The notes below the pieces were generated by a model, which saw only the letters and a program-made list of their open reading frames with translations, was not told where the DNA came from and searched no databases. Source: Limanda limanda (Eukaryota > Chordata > Actinopteri > Pleuronectiformes > Pleuronectidae). From it: 64,000 bases of DNA. Position 1 is the stretch's first letter. The number at the start of each line of letters is the position of its first letter. Positions 20,433 to 31,059 of this stretch are shown here, one piece after another. Location: positions 3,643,619-3,707,618 of the forward strand of contig NC_083638.1 in NCBI RefSeq assembly GCF_963576545.1, in the 5' to 3' direction. Made by a program: the position numbers and the translations under genes.

Positions 20433-20472
<40 letters not shown>
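19760..20472 (+). mobile_element. Helentron-like unit with long (TAA)n
   Basis: 5' end intact; ends in (TAA)n at 20438-20472. Confidence 0.85.
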
Positions 20473-20500
20473 TAAAGCCCTCAAAAAGCCATTTCATTTG

Positions 20501-20543
<43 letters not shown>

Positions 20544-20601
20544 CCTTACAATTTCAATAGGGTCTCACCAGACACCTTTGATGTCTGTGCTCGGGCCCTA
20601 A
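20473..20601 (+). mobile_element. Helentron 3' fragment with complete 3' end
   Basis: AAAGCCCTCAAAAAGCCATT, (TAA)n, then the stem-loop module and CTAA. Confidence 0.85.
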
Positions 20602-20730
20602 TAATAATAACTATATATATACATCTTAAATATCCCATGCCCTTTATTCTAAGCCATAGCAAACATATGATCACCTCATTTAGGGAAATAATTAAAAAAT
20701 AATAATAATAATAATAATAATAAAAATTTT
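20602..20730. other. Short non-repeat spacer
   Basis: AT-rich spacer with no recognised feature, followed by (TAA)n. Confidence 0.6.
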
Positions 20731-21435
20731 AGGGCTGCAAAGCAGCACTGGGTGGGCCCGAGCACATCCATTTTGAAGCGTTGCATGCTTTTTGTCTGAA
20801 AAAACAAAAATAACCAGTTCTGAGAGAGAGAGAGACGTAACCTTTGCAAGACATAAAGTTTCCTTTGATCTAGGAAGACTGAAATCAAAGGATTCATGGT
20901 CCATGTATGTCCGCGTTACAGAACATCGTGTTTTAATGGCGTGTAATCAAACTTTGACACCACGCCACGGTCACACCGTGTGATTAAAATAAAATCTGTC
21001 AGTCAGTTTTTATCTCCATGTTGTTGTGATGACACTCATCTCAATTTGAAGTTGATCCGATGAAAACCCTGGTACAAGTGTATCAAAGAAAACATGTGGA
21101 ATATGGCCAAAATGGCCACTAAATGCAAAATAGCAGGCTTCCTGTTGTGTTTTTCCAATTGCACCAAGAGACTTTTTTGTTTGTCTGGTCATGATACACC
21201 TGTATATCGATTTTTGTGAAGATAGGTCAATGGGAACACCTTCTGGGGGTCTCGGGGGTCTCGGGGGGCACCGTTGAGCCATTTTGCGACGCCCATTGAA
21301 AATTCCTTCAGAATATGTAAATTTTCACCACTTTCTAACTTTCTGCAAATTTTGGTAAGAAGTTGAGCATGTTAAAGCCCTCAAAAAGCCATTTCATTTG
21401 CCTGAATAATAATAATAATAATAATAAATAATAAT
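20731..21435 (+). mobile_element. Helentron-like unit, lacks 3' module
   Basis: 5' end intact; contains small changes such as AAAACATGTGG and GGGGGTCTCGGGGGTC. Confidence 0.85.
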
Positions 21436-21580
21436 AATAAAAATAGAATAAAATAGAATATAAAAATGTTTAAATAGAAAATAAAATGTATATATCTAAA
21501 AAATATATATATAAAATAAATATATACAGGAGCAGTATCAAATGTGATTCAACTTGTAACAAGAATAATATAAAATTTTT
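21436..21580. other. AT-rich spacer
   Basis: ATATAT and AAATAGAAT-rich sequence; no gene. Confidence 0.6.
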
Positions 21581-22332
21581 AGGGCTGCAAAGCAGCACTG
21601 GGTGGGCCCGAGCACATCCATTTTGAAGCGTTGCATGCTTTTTGTCTGAAAAAACTAAAATAACCAGTTCTGAGAGAGAGAGACGTAACCTTTGCAAAAC
21701 ATAAAGTTTCCTTTGATCTAGGAAGACTGAAATCAAAGGATTCATGGTCCATGTATGTCCGCGTTACAGAACATCGTGTTTTAATGGCGTGTAATCAAAC
21801 TTTGACGCCACGCCACGGTCACACCGTGTGATTAAAAAAAAATCCGTCAGTCAGTTTTTATCTCCATCTTGTTGTGATGACACTCATCTCAATTTGAAGT
21901 TGATCCGATGAAAACCCTGGTACAAGTGTATCAAAGAAAAAATGTGGAATATGGCCAAAATGGCCACTAAATGCAAAATAGCAGGCTTCCTGTTGTGTTT
22001 TTCCAATTGCACCAAGAGACTTTTTTGTTTGTCTGGTCATGATACACCTGTATATCGATTTTTGTGAAGATAGGTCAATGGGAACACCTTCCGGGGGTCT
22101 CGGGCTGTCTCGGGGGGCACCGTTGAGCCATTTTGCGACGCCCATTGAAAATTCCTTCAGAATACGTAAGTTTTCACCACTTTCTAACTTTCTGCAAATT
22201 TTGGTAAGAAGTTGAGCATGTTAAAGCCCTCAAAAAGCCAATTCATTTGCCTGAATAATAATAATAATAATAATCATTACAATTTCAATAGGGTCTCACC
22301 AGACACCTTTGATGTCTGTGCTCGGGCCCTAA
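21581..22332 (+). mobile_element. Full-length Helentron-like unit (752 bp)
   Basis: Both ends present. The 3' module reads TCATTACAATTTC rather than TCCTTACAATTTC, and CTAA ends at 22332. Confidence 0.87.
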
Positions 22333-22335
22333 TAA

Positions 22336-22976
22336 CGAGCACATCCATTTTGAAGCATTGCATGCTTTTTGTCTGAAAAAACAAAAATAACCAGTTCTGA
22401 GAGAGAGAGACGTAACCTTTGCAAAACATAAAGTTTCCTTTGATCTAGGAAGACTGAAATCAAAGGATTCATGGTCCATGTATGTCCGCGTTACAGAACA
22501 TCGTGTTTTAATGGCGTGTAATCAAACTTTGACGCCACGCCACGGTCACACCGTGTGATTAAAAAAAAATCCGTCAGTCAGTTTTTATCTCCATCTTGTT
22601 GTGATGACACTCATCTCAATTTGAAGTTGATCCGATGAAAACCCTGGTACAAGTGTATCAAAGAAAAAATGTGGAATATGGCCAAAATGGCCACTAAATG
22701 CAAAATAGCAGGCTTCCTGTTGTGTTTTTCCAATTGCACCAAGAGACTTTTTTGTTTGTCTGGTCATGATACACCTGTATATCGATTTTTGTGAAGATAG
22801 GTCAATGGGAACACCTTCCGGGGGTCTCGGGCTGTCTCGGGGGGCACCGTTGAGCCATTTCGCGACACCCATTAAAAATTCCTTCAGAATACGTAAATTT
22901 TCACCACTTTCTAACTTTCTGCAAATTTTGGTAAGAAGTTGAGCATGTTAAAGCCCTCAAAAAGCCAATTCATTTG

Positions 22977-23034
<58 letters not shown>

Positions 23035-23092
23035 CCTTACAATTTCAATAGGGTCTCACCAGACACCTTTGATGTCTGTGCTCGGGCCCTAA
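22336..23092 (+). mobile_element. Helentron-like unit missing its first ~40 bp
   Basis: Begins at CGAGCACATCC immediately after the previous CTAATAA, so the GCTGC hairpin is missing. 3' end complete, with the (TAA)n tract interrupted by ACT. Confidence 0.85.
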
Positions 23093-23254
23093 TAAATATA
23101 CAAATATACGGAGGAAAACTTCAGTTTGGTTTTGTTGCATTTAATTGAAATTTGAATAAAAAGAAAGGAAGCGAAAAAGGAGGAAACAAGGAAGGAAGAT
23201 AAGAAGCGATGGAGAAAAGAAGACAATACAACATTAATATTAACTAAAATTTTT
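23093..23254. repeat. Spacer shared with 10323-10484
   Basis: Nearly exact copy of the earlier spacer. The matching stretch extends over roughly 22910-23925 against 10140-11155. Confidence 0.9.
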
Positions 23255-23925
23255 AGGGCTGCAAAGCAGCACTGGGTGGGCCCGAGCACATCCATTTTGA
23301 AGCGTTGCATGCTTTTTGTCTGAAAAAACAAAAATAACCAGTTCTGAGAGAGAAAGAGACGTGACCTTTGCAAGACATAAAGTTTCCTTTGATCTAGGAA
23401 GACTGAAATCAAAGGATTCATGGTCCATGTATGTCCGCGTTACAGAACATCGTGTTTTAATGGCGTGTAATCAAACTTTGACGCCACGCCACGGTCACAC
23501 CGTGTGATTAAAAAAAAATCCGTCAGTCAGTTTTTATCTCCATCTTGTTGTGATGACACTCATCTCAATTTTAAGTTGATCCGATGAAAACCCTGGTACA
23601 AGTGCATCAAAGAAAAAATGTGGAATATGGCCAAAATGGCCACTAAATACAAAATATCAGGCTTCCTGATTTGTTTTTACAATTGCACCCAGAGACTTTT
23701 TTGTTTGTTTGGTCATGATACACCTGTATATCGATTTTTGTGAAGATAGGTCAATGGGAACACCTTCCGGGGGTCTCGGGGGGTCTCGGGGGGCACCGTT
23801 GAGCCATTTTGCGACGCCCATTGAAAATTCCTTCAGAATACGTACATTTTCACCACTTTCTAACTTTCTGCAAATTTTGGTAAGAAGTTGAGCATGTTAA
23901 AGCCCTCAAAAAGCCAATTCATTTG

Positions 23926-23982
<57 letters not shown>
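23255..23982 (+). mobile_element. Helentron-like unit with long (TAA)n
   Basis: Counterpart of the 10485 unit; ends in a ~50 bp (TAA)n tract at about 23932-23982. Confidence 0.85.
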
Positions 23983-23985
<3 letters not shown>

Positions 23986-26428
23986 TGAATTTGGTTTTTG
24001 AGGGCCTTTATTAGGTGACTTTACATAATTTTTTAAAGGTATTCCTATTTCGATTCACATTCGTTTTCCCTTTCCTGCTTCGTGTCAACATCTGCACATA
24101 AATACATAGCTCGAAGCAGCAAGTGGTTAACTTTTCTTAAAGAAAATATTGGAAGTATTTGGTTTAAACAAAAACTGTTGGCAAATAGACTATCATTGGT
24201 TGGCCGTGTCTACTTAGTCTATACGTCCACGTAAACAAAACAAACAGATTTAAAACAAGTCGAGATGGAAAAACAAACAACACAACCAATTATATAAGCA
24301 AACGCAAAAACAACTTTCAGCCAACACAACCAAAAACAAACACTGTGTCGTGGACTACTGCATATTCACGCACACAATTCAGGTTTTTTAATGGACCTCG
24401 CCAAATGGAACCCTGGGTAATCAGGCCCAGTTTTCCACTCACTATAATGCCAATATAATTTTTGCAAAGATATAATATATCTATATATTGCCAATTCCAA
24501 TCCTTAGTCGCCCTTTGTGCGGACTCAACACAACTTAGAAGCTGTTGAGTCTTTATATATATATTGTACAAACTGGCTAATGTGTACAACTTCAAGCAGG
24601 GTTGTGTCTTCACTTTGTCGTCCCTACAGGCAAGATACCCTACAGGTGTATTGTCACCCTGCTGGAAACAAATGCAAACACAACCGCAGGCCCATTCAGT
24701 GAAGATAGTCTAATGATAAATAAACAGGCTTACATGTAGATGCGTGGACAAGCTGGCGGGCAGATATACAGGCAGGTAAACATCCAGGCAGTTACACAAT
24801 ACAGCTAATAGACACAAAAGGTTCATTTGGTCTATTAGTGGCAGGTCTAGTGTTCTTAGGTAGAATCAAGAGGCACTTGTTTATTCTGTTGTGTTGATTC
24901 TTTGTTGTCCCTAGAAGTTCAGATGCACTTGTCCAACACTTTTTTAACCTCAGCATCTCGGGTTCAAAATTTGTAAAATTATACAATATATAGTGTTGTT
25001 AAAATTTTTCAGTCAGTTGAAATAAATCCTGAACTGAACAATTTTGGGTTGTTTTGTGTCTGTATAGGCCTACTATAAAAAGCACTTAGCATTTTTAATT
25101 TTGGTACTTGTACTTTTACTTTTGATACTTAAGTACATTTCAACACCAGATACTTTTGATACGTAAGTACATTTAATATGAGCAACTCTAAGACTTTTAC
25201 TCAAGTTATTTTCTGACGGGTGACTTTTACTTTTACCGGAGTCACTTTCAAGTAAGATATCTGAACTTTTACTCAAGTATGGCTTTAAAGTACTTTATAC
25301 ACCACTGCTTGTTTGATACAAACGTCCTGAATAACAGAGTTGCACAGATCACCTTTTAATATTATTAATAATTTATGTGAAGAGACTGTCTGATCAAGTT
25401 AATGTTAATTATTCCTCAAAATAATTATTAACAATGATTTCCACAACAATGATTGTAGGAAACAGATATATTAATACATGCAACATTTATTTCTGTTAAA
25501 CTCTTTCAACTTTGCTTAAATTCAACTTAATTGAAGTACTTTTGGTGACATTTATCACTACATGCCTCCATCAGTCTGTTCTTTTTCAAAAGTAGATAAA
25601 TAACCAAATAACCACTTATAAGCACTTTGTTACAAGATGATAAAGCTCAACCAAAAAGAACACATGCATGCAACAGGGTGTAATGTTTCTTAGTGTCTTC
25701 TTAATTTGTTTGGTCTCATAGAGTTTTCAGACATAAAATACACACTAGTCTCTCCTCATGTCCTACCACATTGACTGTGAACCCAAGAGCAAGACAGGTT
25801 TCATCGTGCTTTCTTTTCAACTTGGTTTTTGAACACTGTCTCTTGTTTGTCCCTAACCGGCTGCTTCACGTGAACGATGCTCTCCACTGTGTGTGTCTCT
25901 GAGTGAGTGGGTGGGGGCGGGGCGGAGCCCCGGGGCCTGAGTGTGTGTGTGTGCTGTCTGGACAAACACACACACACACACATGTCCCCCTCCCGGTCGC
26001 GCGCCCTAGCTGTTTGAGAATCACTGGCATAGAGTGAGATGGCGGTTTGACTATTTTTTAAATTTCAAATTTAAATATATTTGTGTATGTGTATATTTGT
26101 TTAGACTCAAGGTTTGTACGTTATTGATCACATCTCAGATACAGCTTAGATTGTCAAGTAACAATTACAAGACAATATTACCAAATTTTTTTTTTCTTTA
26201 GGAATTCTCTGGATGTCTTCGTCATTCCAAGGTTTTGCTTGTGGCTATAAGAGAAAATTAAAACTGGTAACTCCATATGACTAATATAATTCTCCCTGGT
26301 TGCTTGAAAATTGAAAAGGGGTTTCATTTTTGTTTTTTAAGATTCTGAACTGTACAACTTGTCATGAAAACCTGCTAACGACCACATGAGATGGGAAAAA
26401 ATAGAATCATAGCTAAATATGTATAAAT
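23983..26428. other. Mostly single-copy DNA, no gene recognised
   Basis: About 2.4 kb with few repeats. Open frames in it have no recognisable motifs and no convincing splice-bounded exons. GT/CA tracts occur near 25939-25983. It may be host intergenic or intronic DNA. Confidence 0.55.
25085..25310. repeat. Fish interspersed repeat (ACTTTTACT-rich)
   Basis: Repeated words such as TACTTTTACTTTTGATACTT and CTTTTACTCAAGTA, ending GTACTTTATACACCACTG, match the style of a common fish MITE-like repeat. The class was not determined. Confidence 0.55.
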
Positions 26429-26670
26429 TGCAACTGAAGACTTTTTTGTTTGTCTGGTCATGATACACCTGTATATCGATTTTTGTGAAGATAGGTCAAT
26501 GGGAACACCTTCCGGGGGTCTCAGGCTGTCTCGGGGGGCACCGTTGAGCCATTTTGCGACGCCCATTGAAAATTCCTTCAGAATATGTAAATTTTCACCA
26601 CTTTCTAACTTTCTGCAAATTTTGGTGAGAAGTTGAGCATGTTAAAGCCCTCAAAAAGCCAATTCATTTG

Positions 26671-26764
<94 letters not shown>

Positions 26765-26964
26765 CCTTACAATTTCAATAGGGTCTCACCAGACACCTTT
26801 GATGTCTGTGCTCGGGCCCTAATAATAATAATAATAATAATAATCCTTACAATTTCAATAGGGTCTCACCAGACACCTTTGATGTCTGTGCTCGGGCCCT
26901 AATAATCCTTACAATTTCAATAGGGTCTCACCAGACACCTTTGATGTCTGTGCTCGGGCCCTAA
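26429..26964 (+). mobile_element. 5'-truncated Helentron unit plus two solo 3' modules
   Basis: Body from mid-unit, a very long (TAA)n (about 26677-26763) and a 3' end at 26822, then solo modules at 26843-26902 and 26905-26964. The helicase segment starts right after the last CTAA. Confidence 0.85.
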
Positions 26965-27202
26965 TAATAACTAGGAAAGTTGTATTTGTGCCAGTAGGAG
27001 AAAATGTTGTTAAAATGAGTTTGCCTTTAAGTGTTTTACAACAGAAGTCGTCATCAAAGGACCTCAGCACAGAAGAGATGTGGATGATTAGCTTGGTTGA
27101 CAGGTATAAGAGTAGGCCAAAAGATAGTACTTTTAATGATATGTGTATAGCAACATTTGCGTCAGAGTATCGCATTTTGTCAAAGAGTGAAATAGGATTG
27201 CA

Positions 27203-29866
27203 TTGAGCAATGATTTGGGCTTTATTTTGAAAAGAACACGAACACAACCGGCCGTTGTTCGTTATGTACGGTTTTCAGACACCAAGAGTCCAGAGTTATT
27301 CCATCAGAGCATTCTGCAATTGTTTTTACCTTATCGGATTGATGAGCAGCTGAGACCAGAAAGTTTTGTGACATTTGAAGAGTTTTACAGAGGAGGCTAT
27401 GTACAATTAGACGATGGATGGCTGCATTCAGTTAAGACAGTTGTTGATGTAAATAGAAAGTCTTTTGAAATGGATGCAGATATGTTGGATAACATCCAAA
27501 ACACCATTGATACGGATGGTATTGTAGAAGATGCCTGGTGCAAATTGTGCCCAGAAGCAGAATTGGATCGTTTAGAATGTGTACAGTTACGTGCAGATGA
27601 GAATCAGATATTGGATGAGTATACTGATCCCATTCCAGATTTAGCGGTGACTCAGGAGCGAGTTGCCCATTTAGAAAAGAGAGCTAATGTCTTGTGTCGA
27701 AATGATGGTGTGGCTTTAATACGATCTCTGAATGAGTCACAGATGTGTATTTTTTATCAGATTAGGCATTGGTGCTTAGCAAAGGTAATGGGGGAGAAGC
27801 CAGACCCATTACATGTGTTCATTACAGGTGGTGCAGGTACTGGTAAAAGCCATTTAATAAAGGCTATTCAGTACGAAGCAACAAGGTTATTGTCAACAGT
27901 GAGTCGTCAACCAGACGATATTTGTGTTTTGTTAACAGCTCCGACTGGGATAGCTGCCCACAATTTACATGCTACTACCATTCACAGTGCCTTAAGCATT
28001 GGGATCGATGTCCGCTTACCGTACATACCTCTAGGTGAAGAAAAGGTGAACTCGTTGCGCGCTAAATATAGTAGTTTGCAGATTTTGATCATTGATGAAA
28101 TTTCCATGGTGAGTCATCACCTGTTGGCTTATATCCATGGAAGATTACGTCAGATGAAACAATGTCGTGATTTTGCTCCATTTGGTAAAGTGAGTGTAGT
28201 GGCGGTTGGAGATTTTTTTCAGTTGCCTCCTGTTAGAGGGAAACCACTGTATAAAGATAATGTAGGTATAGATTTGTGGTCTACTATATTTAGAGTTGTA
28301 GAGTTAAAAACAGTTATTAGGCAACAAGATGATATGTTTGCTCAGTTGTTGAACAGAGTTAGAACTCGTTCAAAAGGGACCCCTATGTTAGCTGGTGACA
28401 TTGAGATTTTGAAACGTTGTGAAACTGGTGAAGTCAGCTCAGCTTTACACATATTTTCTACTAACAAACAGGTAAATGAGCATAATGTTGTCCAACTTGC
28501 AAAGACTTGTTCGGATTTTGATGAGATAAAGGCTCAAGACTTTGTAAATTGTAAGAGAACAGGCAAGTTGAAGTTGATGAGTGGGCATCATTCACGAGCA
28601 GAGAATACGTGTTTGGATGAATCACTGGCTTTGGGTATAGATGCCCGTGTTATGCTTCTTAGGAATGTAGACGTAGCAGACGGGCTGGTAAATGGAGTAT
28701 GTGGTACTGTAACACATATTGTTTACCCGAGTACTAATAAAAGGTTTCCTGACACAGTGTATGTCAAGTTTGATGACAATGACGTCGGTGCAGAGTTTAG
28801 GAAACGCTGTGCATATTCTGAAGCGGTTGAGATGGGCTCTACTGGTATTAGACCAGAGGAGGAAAGAGTAACCAATAAGGGTGGTATGCGCTGGCAATTT
28901 CCACTGAAACTTGCTTGGGCTTGTACTGTACATAAAGTACAGGGTTTAACTGTTGATGAGGCTGTAGTGTGTCTCAAAAAAATCTTTGTACCTGGACAGG
29001 CATATGTGGCATTAAGCCGTGTTAGACGTTTGTCAGGGTTGGTTATACAGGATTTTAAAGACAGTGTCATATATTGCAAGGATGACATCAAAGAAGCAAT
29101 TAAAAACATGCCTCCCTTCTTGGTCGAAACTATTTCAAGGCCAAGCTTTACAAATGCAAACACACATAGTTTCACATTGTTTTTGATGAATGTACAAAAT
29201 TTAAGCCGACATATTACAGATTTGGTGTCATGTACAAAGCATTTGCAGTTTAACTGTATTGCTGTTACAGAAACATGGCTGCCAGAAGCGTTCTCAAGTG
29301 AATCTGTAAGTATTCAAGGTTATAGCTTTCAAAACCAGCCACGTACTGCGTCTTATAGTAGCAATAACCACACATTGGCAAACATACAAGAACAACAACA
29401 TGGTGGAGTTGGCATTTATAGTTTAGATAGTTTACCATATGAGGTCATCAAAGTACCACATCTGAGTTTGGAATGTTTGGTGTACAACTACACAAAATCC
29501 AGGATACTTATAGCAGTCATTTATCGGCCGCCATCATATCCTATGTCACAATTCAAAGACAATCTTACCAGGTTAATTGATTGGTTAATTCCGATAAGTA
29601 CCACAGTTGCTGTAATAGGAGATTTCAATGATAATATTTTCAAATCTTCTAATACTTCTAAATTTATGGCAGACAAAGGATATATCCAACATGTCACCCA
29701 AGCAACAACTGAGAAGGGTACATTTATTGACCATATCTATATAAAAACAACCTGTTATGACATAGAAACTCTAGTTTCGCCGACATATTTTAGTGACCAT
29801 GAGGGGATTGAATGTTCTTTTACATCTAGGTCGATAAACAGGGACATTGGTTTAGAACAGCTGTAG
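27203..29866 (+). CDS. Helentron PIF1-like helicase plus endonuclease (887 codons, N-terminus missing)
   Basis: A DNA helicase and endonuclease used in rolling-circle transposition. Helicase landmarks: Walker A GGAGTGKS (residues about 209-216, 27827-27850), TAPTGIAA, Walker [10 protein letters not shown] (about 295-303), [21 protein letters not shown] (about 577-588) and [14 protein letters not shown] (about 599-612). The endonuclease begins near residue 682 with [12 protein letters not shown], then IYRPPS, GDFND (about 806-810) and SDHEGIE. There is no HUH Rep nuclease. Upstream, 26973-27192 continues the protein in another frame ([16 protein letters not shown], conserved before the helicase); a 10 bp deletion after 27192, relative to copy 2, breaks the link. 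The first ATG here is therefore not the native start. All catalytic motifs listed look intact. Confidence 0.88.
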   Translation: MSNDLGFILKRTRTQPAVVRYVRFSDTKSPELFHQSILQLFLPYRIDEQLRPESFVTFEEFYRGGYVQLDDGWLHSVKTVVDVNRKSFEMDADMLDNIQNTIDTDGIVEDAWCKLCPEAELDRLECVQLRADENQILDEYTDPIPDLAVTQERVAHLEKRANVLCRNDGVALIRSLNESQMCIFYQIRHWCLAKVMGEKPDPLHVFITGGAGTGKSHLIKAIQYEATRLLSTVSRQPDDICVLLTAPTGIAAHNLHATTIHSALSIGIDVRLPYIPLGEEKVNSLRAKYSSLQILIIDEISMVSHHLLAYIHGRLRQMKQCRDFAPFGKVSVVAVGDFFQLPPVRGKPLYKDNVGIDLWSTIFRVVELKTVIRQQDDMFAQLLNRVRTRSKGTPMLAGDIEILKRCETGEVSSALHIFSTNKQVNEHNVVQLAKTCSDFDEIKAQDFVNCKRTGKLKLMSGHHSRAENTCLDESLALGIDARVMLLRNVDVADGLVNGVCGTVTHIVYPSTNKRFPDTVYVKFDDNDVGAEFRKRCAYSEAVEMGSTGIRPEEERVTNKGGMRWQFPLKLAWACTVHKVQGLTVDEAVVCLKKIFVPGQAYVALSRVRRLSGLVIQDFKDSVIYCKDDIKEAIKNMPPFLVETISRPSFTNANTHSFTLFLMNVQNLSRHITDLVSCTKHLQFNCIAVTETWLPEAFSSESVSIQGYSFQNQPRTASYSSNNHTLANIQEQQHGGVGIYSLDSLPYEVIKVPHLSLECLVYNYTKSRILIAVIYRPPSYPMSQFKDNLTRLIDWLIPISTTVAVIGDFNDNIFKSSNTSKFMADKGYIQHVTQATTEKGTFIDHIYIKTTCYDIETLVSPTYFSDHEGIECSFTSRSINRDIGLEQL

Positions 29867-29982
29867 GTGTTTGCATTGAGGCTAACAGCTAAAGGAGAAA
29901 TAAACAACCTGAAAGTCGGGTTGACAACTGCTGAGACAACCTATTTGAGAAAACAGGTTTAAATGAATGTTGTGTAACTGAA

Positions 29983-30752
29983 GTGAATATCAGGGACTTA
30001 ATAATAATCTCCGAGTGTCAGTGTCTCCGACTTCATCCTGATTTGGACTCAGCTCCACCAAGAGAACAACCACAGCCAGCAGTGGTGCAGCCTGATGACC
30101 AGCTGGACACTCAGCTGCTACCACTGCAGAGGGCGCAGGCAGCAGCTCCAGACGTCCCTAACCTCTATCCAGACTCCGACCTTGTTGCAGCGGAGGATGT
30201 GGACATGCTTCCAGCTTACACCACTCCATATGTGGCAGCCCATATTCCATATTCCACAGCAAAATGTAAAAAGAACAATTCATGGCCCTAAATGCAACCT
30301 CGAGCAAAGACCATTGACATTCACTGATAAGGAAGAATCTACCACTTCATTTAACATACAAGTGTTGAGTGGGGGAGTGCAGAAAACAGGGGAATTTGAA
30401 GCATTTTTGAACCTACCAGCACTGAACTGCAGAGACTGCTAAGGAAGATGGAGATTAGTGAGATGGTGCAAAATGACATGCTATCCGTGCGGAAAAACTC
30501 TTAAGCAACAAAAAGAAGAGAAGGAGTGCGCAGTTGACAGATAAACTGCAAATGGCACAGCTGGCAGCGCATCAAAACCAAGGGAATGGTCACAGATGGA
30601 GAGGAAGGGGACGGGGAAGAACTGACGCCTGTTACAAATGTGACAAAATTGGGCATTGGGCAAGGGAGTGCCCTAGGAATTGTCAAGCAGTGGAGCAGAG
30701 GACATTGAAGGATTCATCGGGTGCGGAAGCTGAGATGGAGAGTTTCAACTGA
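29983..30752 (+). pseudogene. Retroviral gag-like segment with CCHC zinc knuckle, copy 1
   Basis: Old retroelement sequence lying ~120 bp after the endonuclease stop. An acidic, proline-rich frame comes first (29983-30291), a second frame follows (to about 30442), and a third (about 30534-30752) holds QMAQLAAHQNQ, an RGRGRGR stretch, and CYKCDKIGHWAREC, a CX2CX4HX4C nucleocapsid knuckle. The order (proline-rich part, then basic arginine-rich part with knuckle) fits a gag C-terminal half. The capsid core is not recognisable, frames shift at least twice, and no protease, polymerase or envelope follows, so it is a broken fragment. Its presence in both Helentron copies suggests capture before duplication. 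The retroviral assignment is an inference from layout plus the knuckle. Confidence 0.6.
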
Positions 30753-31059
30753 CACATCACTATCACTATGTCTAATTTTATAGTAGACTATAAGTGTCAG
30801 AAAGTTTTAAAGACAAATTTGTGTCGTGAGTGGTGTTTTATGTGGATATTTTTTTCCTTTAAGAAATATTTGTAAACCCCACAGAGAGAAATCACATTTG
30901 TGAATTTGAGCAATGCAAATAAACTTTGATTGATTGACTTAATGAGTGATGCTGTCTTTTTAATACTTATGTGTGAAGTTGTCGAGCTATTATTTCAGGT
31001 ATCGCAGAAAAAAACCATACGAAGTGAATGTGATTATTGAAAGTTTATATCTCCATTTT
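30753..31059 (+). other. Helentron 3' region, non-coding
   Basis: AT-rich sequence with an AATAAA near 30918, ending at the shared GCATGTTAAAGCCCTCAAAA block (31060-31089). Duplicated at 63630-63937. Confidence 0.6.

Larger units (their letters stand above)
26965..31059 (+). mobile_element. Helentron/Helitron2 coding segment, copy 1 (5'-truncated)
   Basis: A 4.1 kb block nearly identical to 59833-63937. In order: the region between Rep and helicase (no Rep), PIF1-type helicase, AP-type endonuclease, a retroviral gag-like segment, then AT-rich DNA ending in GCATGTTAAAGCCCTC, which is also part of the small unit's 3' region. The helicase-endonuclease fusion is the hallmark of Helentron (Helitron2-type) rolling-circle transposons. 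The block is embedded in arrays of the small units, which makes it a plausible relative of their mobilising element. Confidence 0.85.

Noticed and set aside
24317..24613. A 98-codon minus-strand frame in the single-copy island
   Set aside because: No recognisable domain, no splice or start context, and AT-rich composition.
28622..29175. Minus-strand frames of 103 and 150 codons across the helicase (and their equivalents at 61.5-62.05 kb)
   Set aside because: Antisense shadows of the conserved helicase/endonuclease frame, with no motif of their own.
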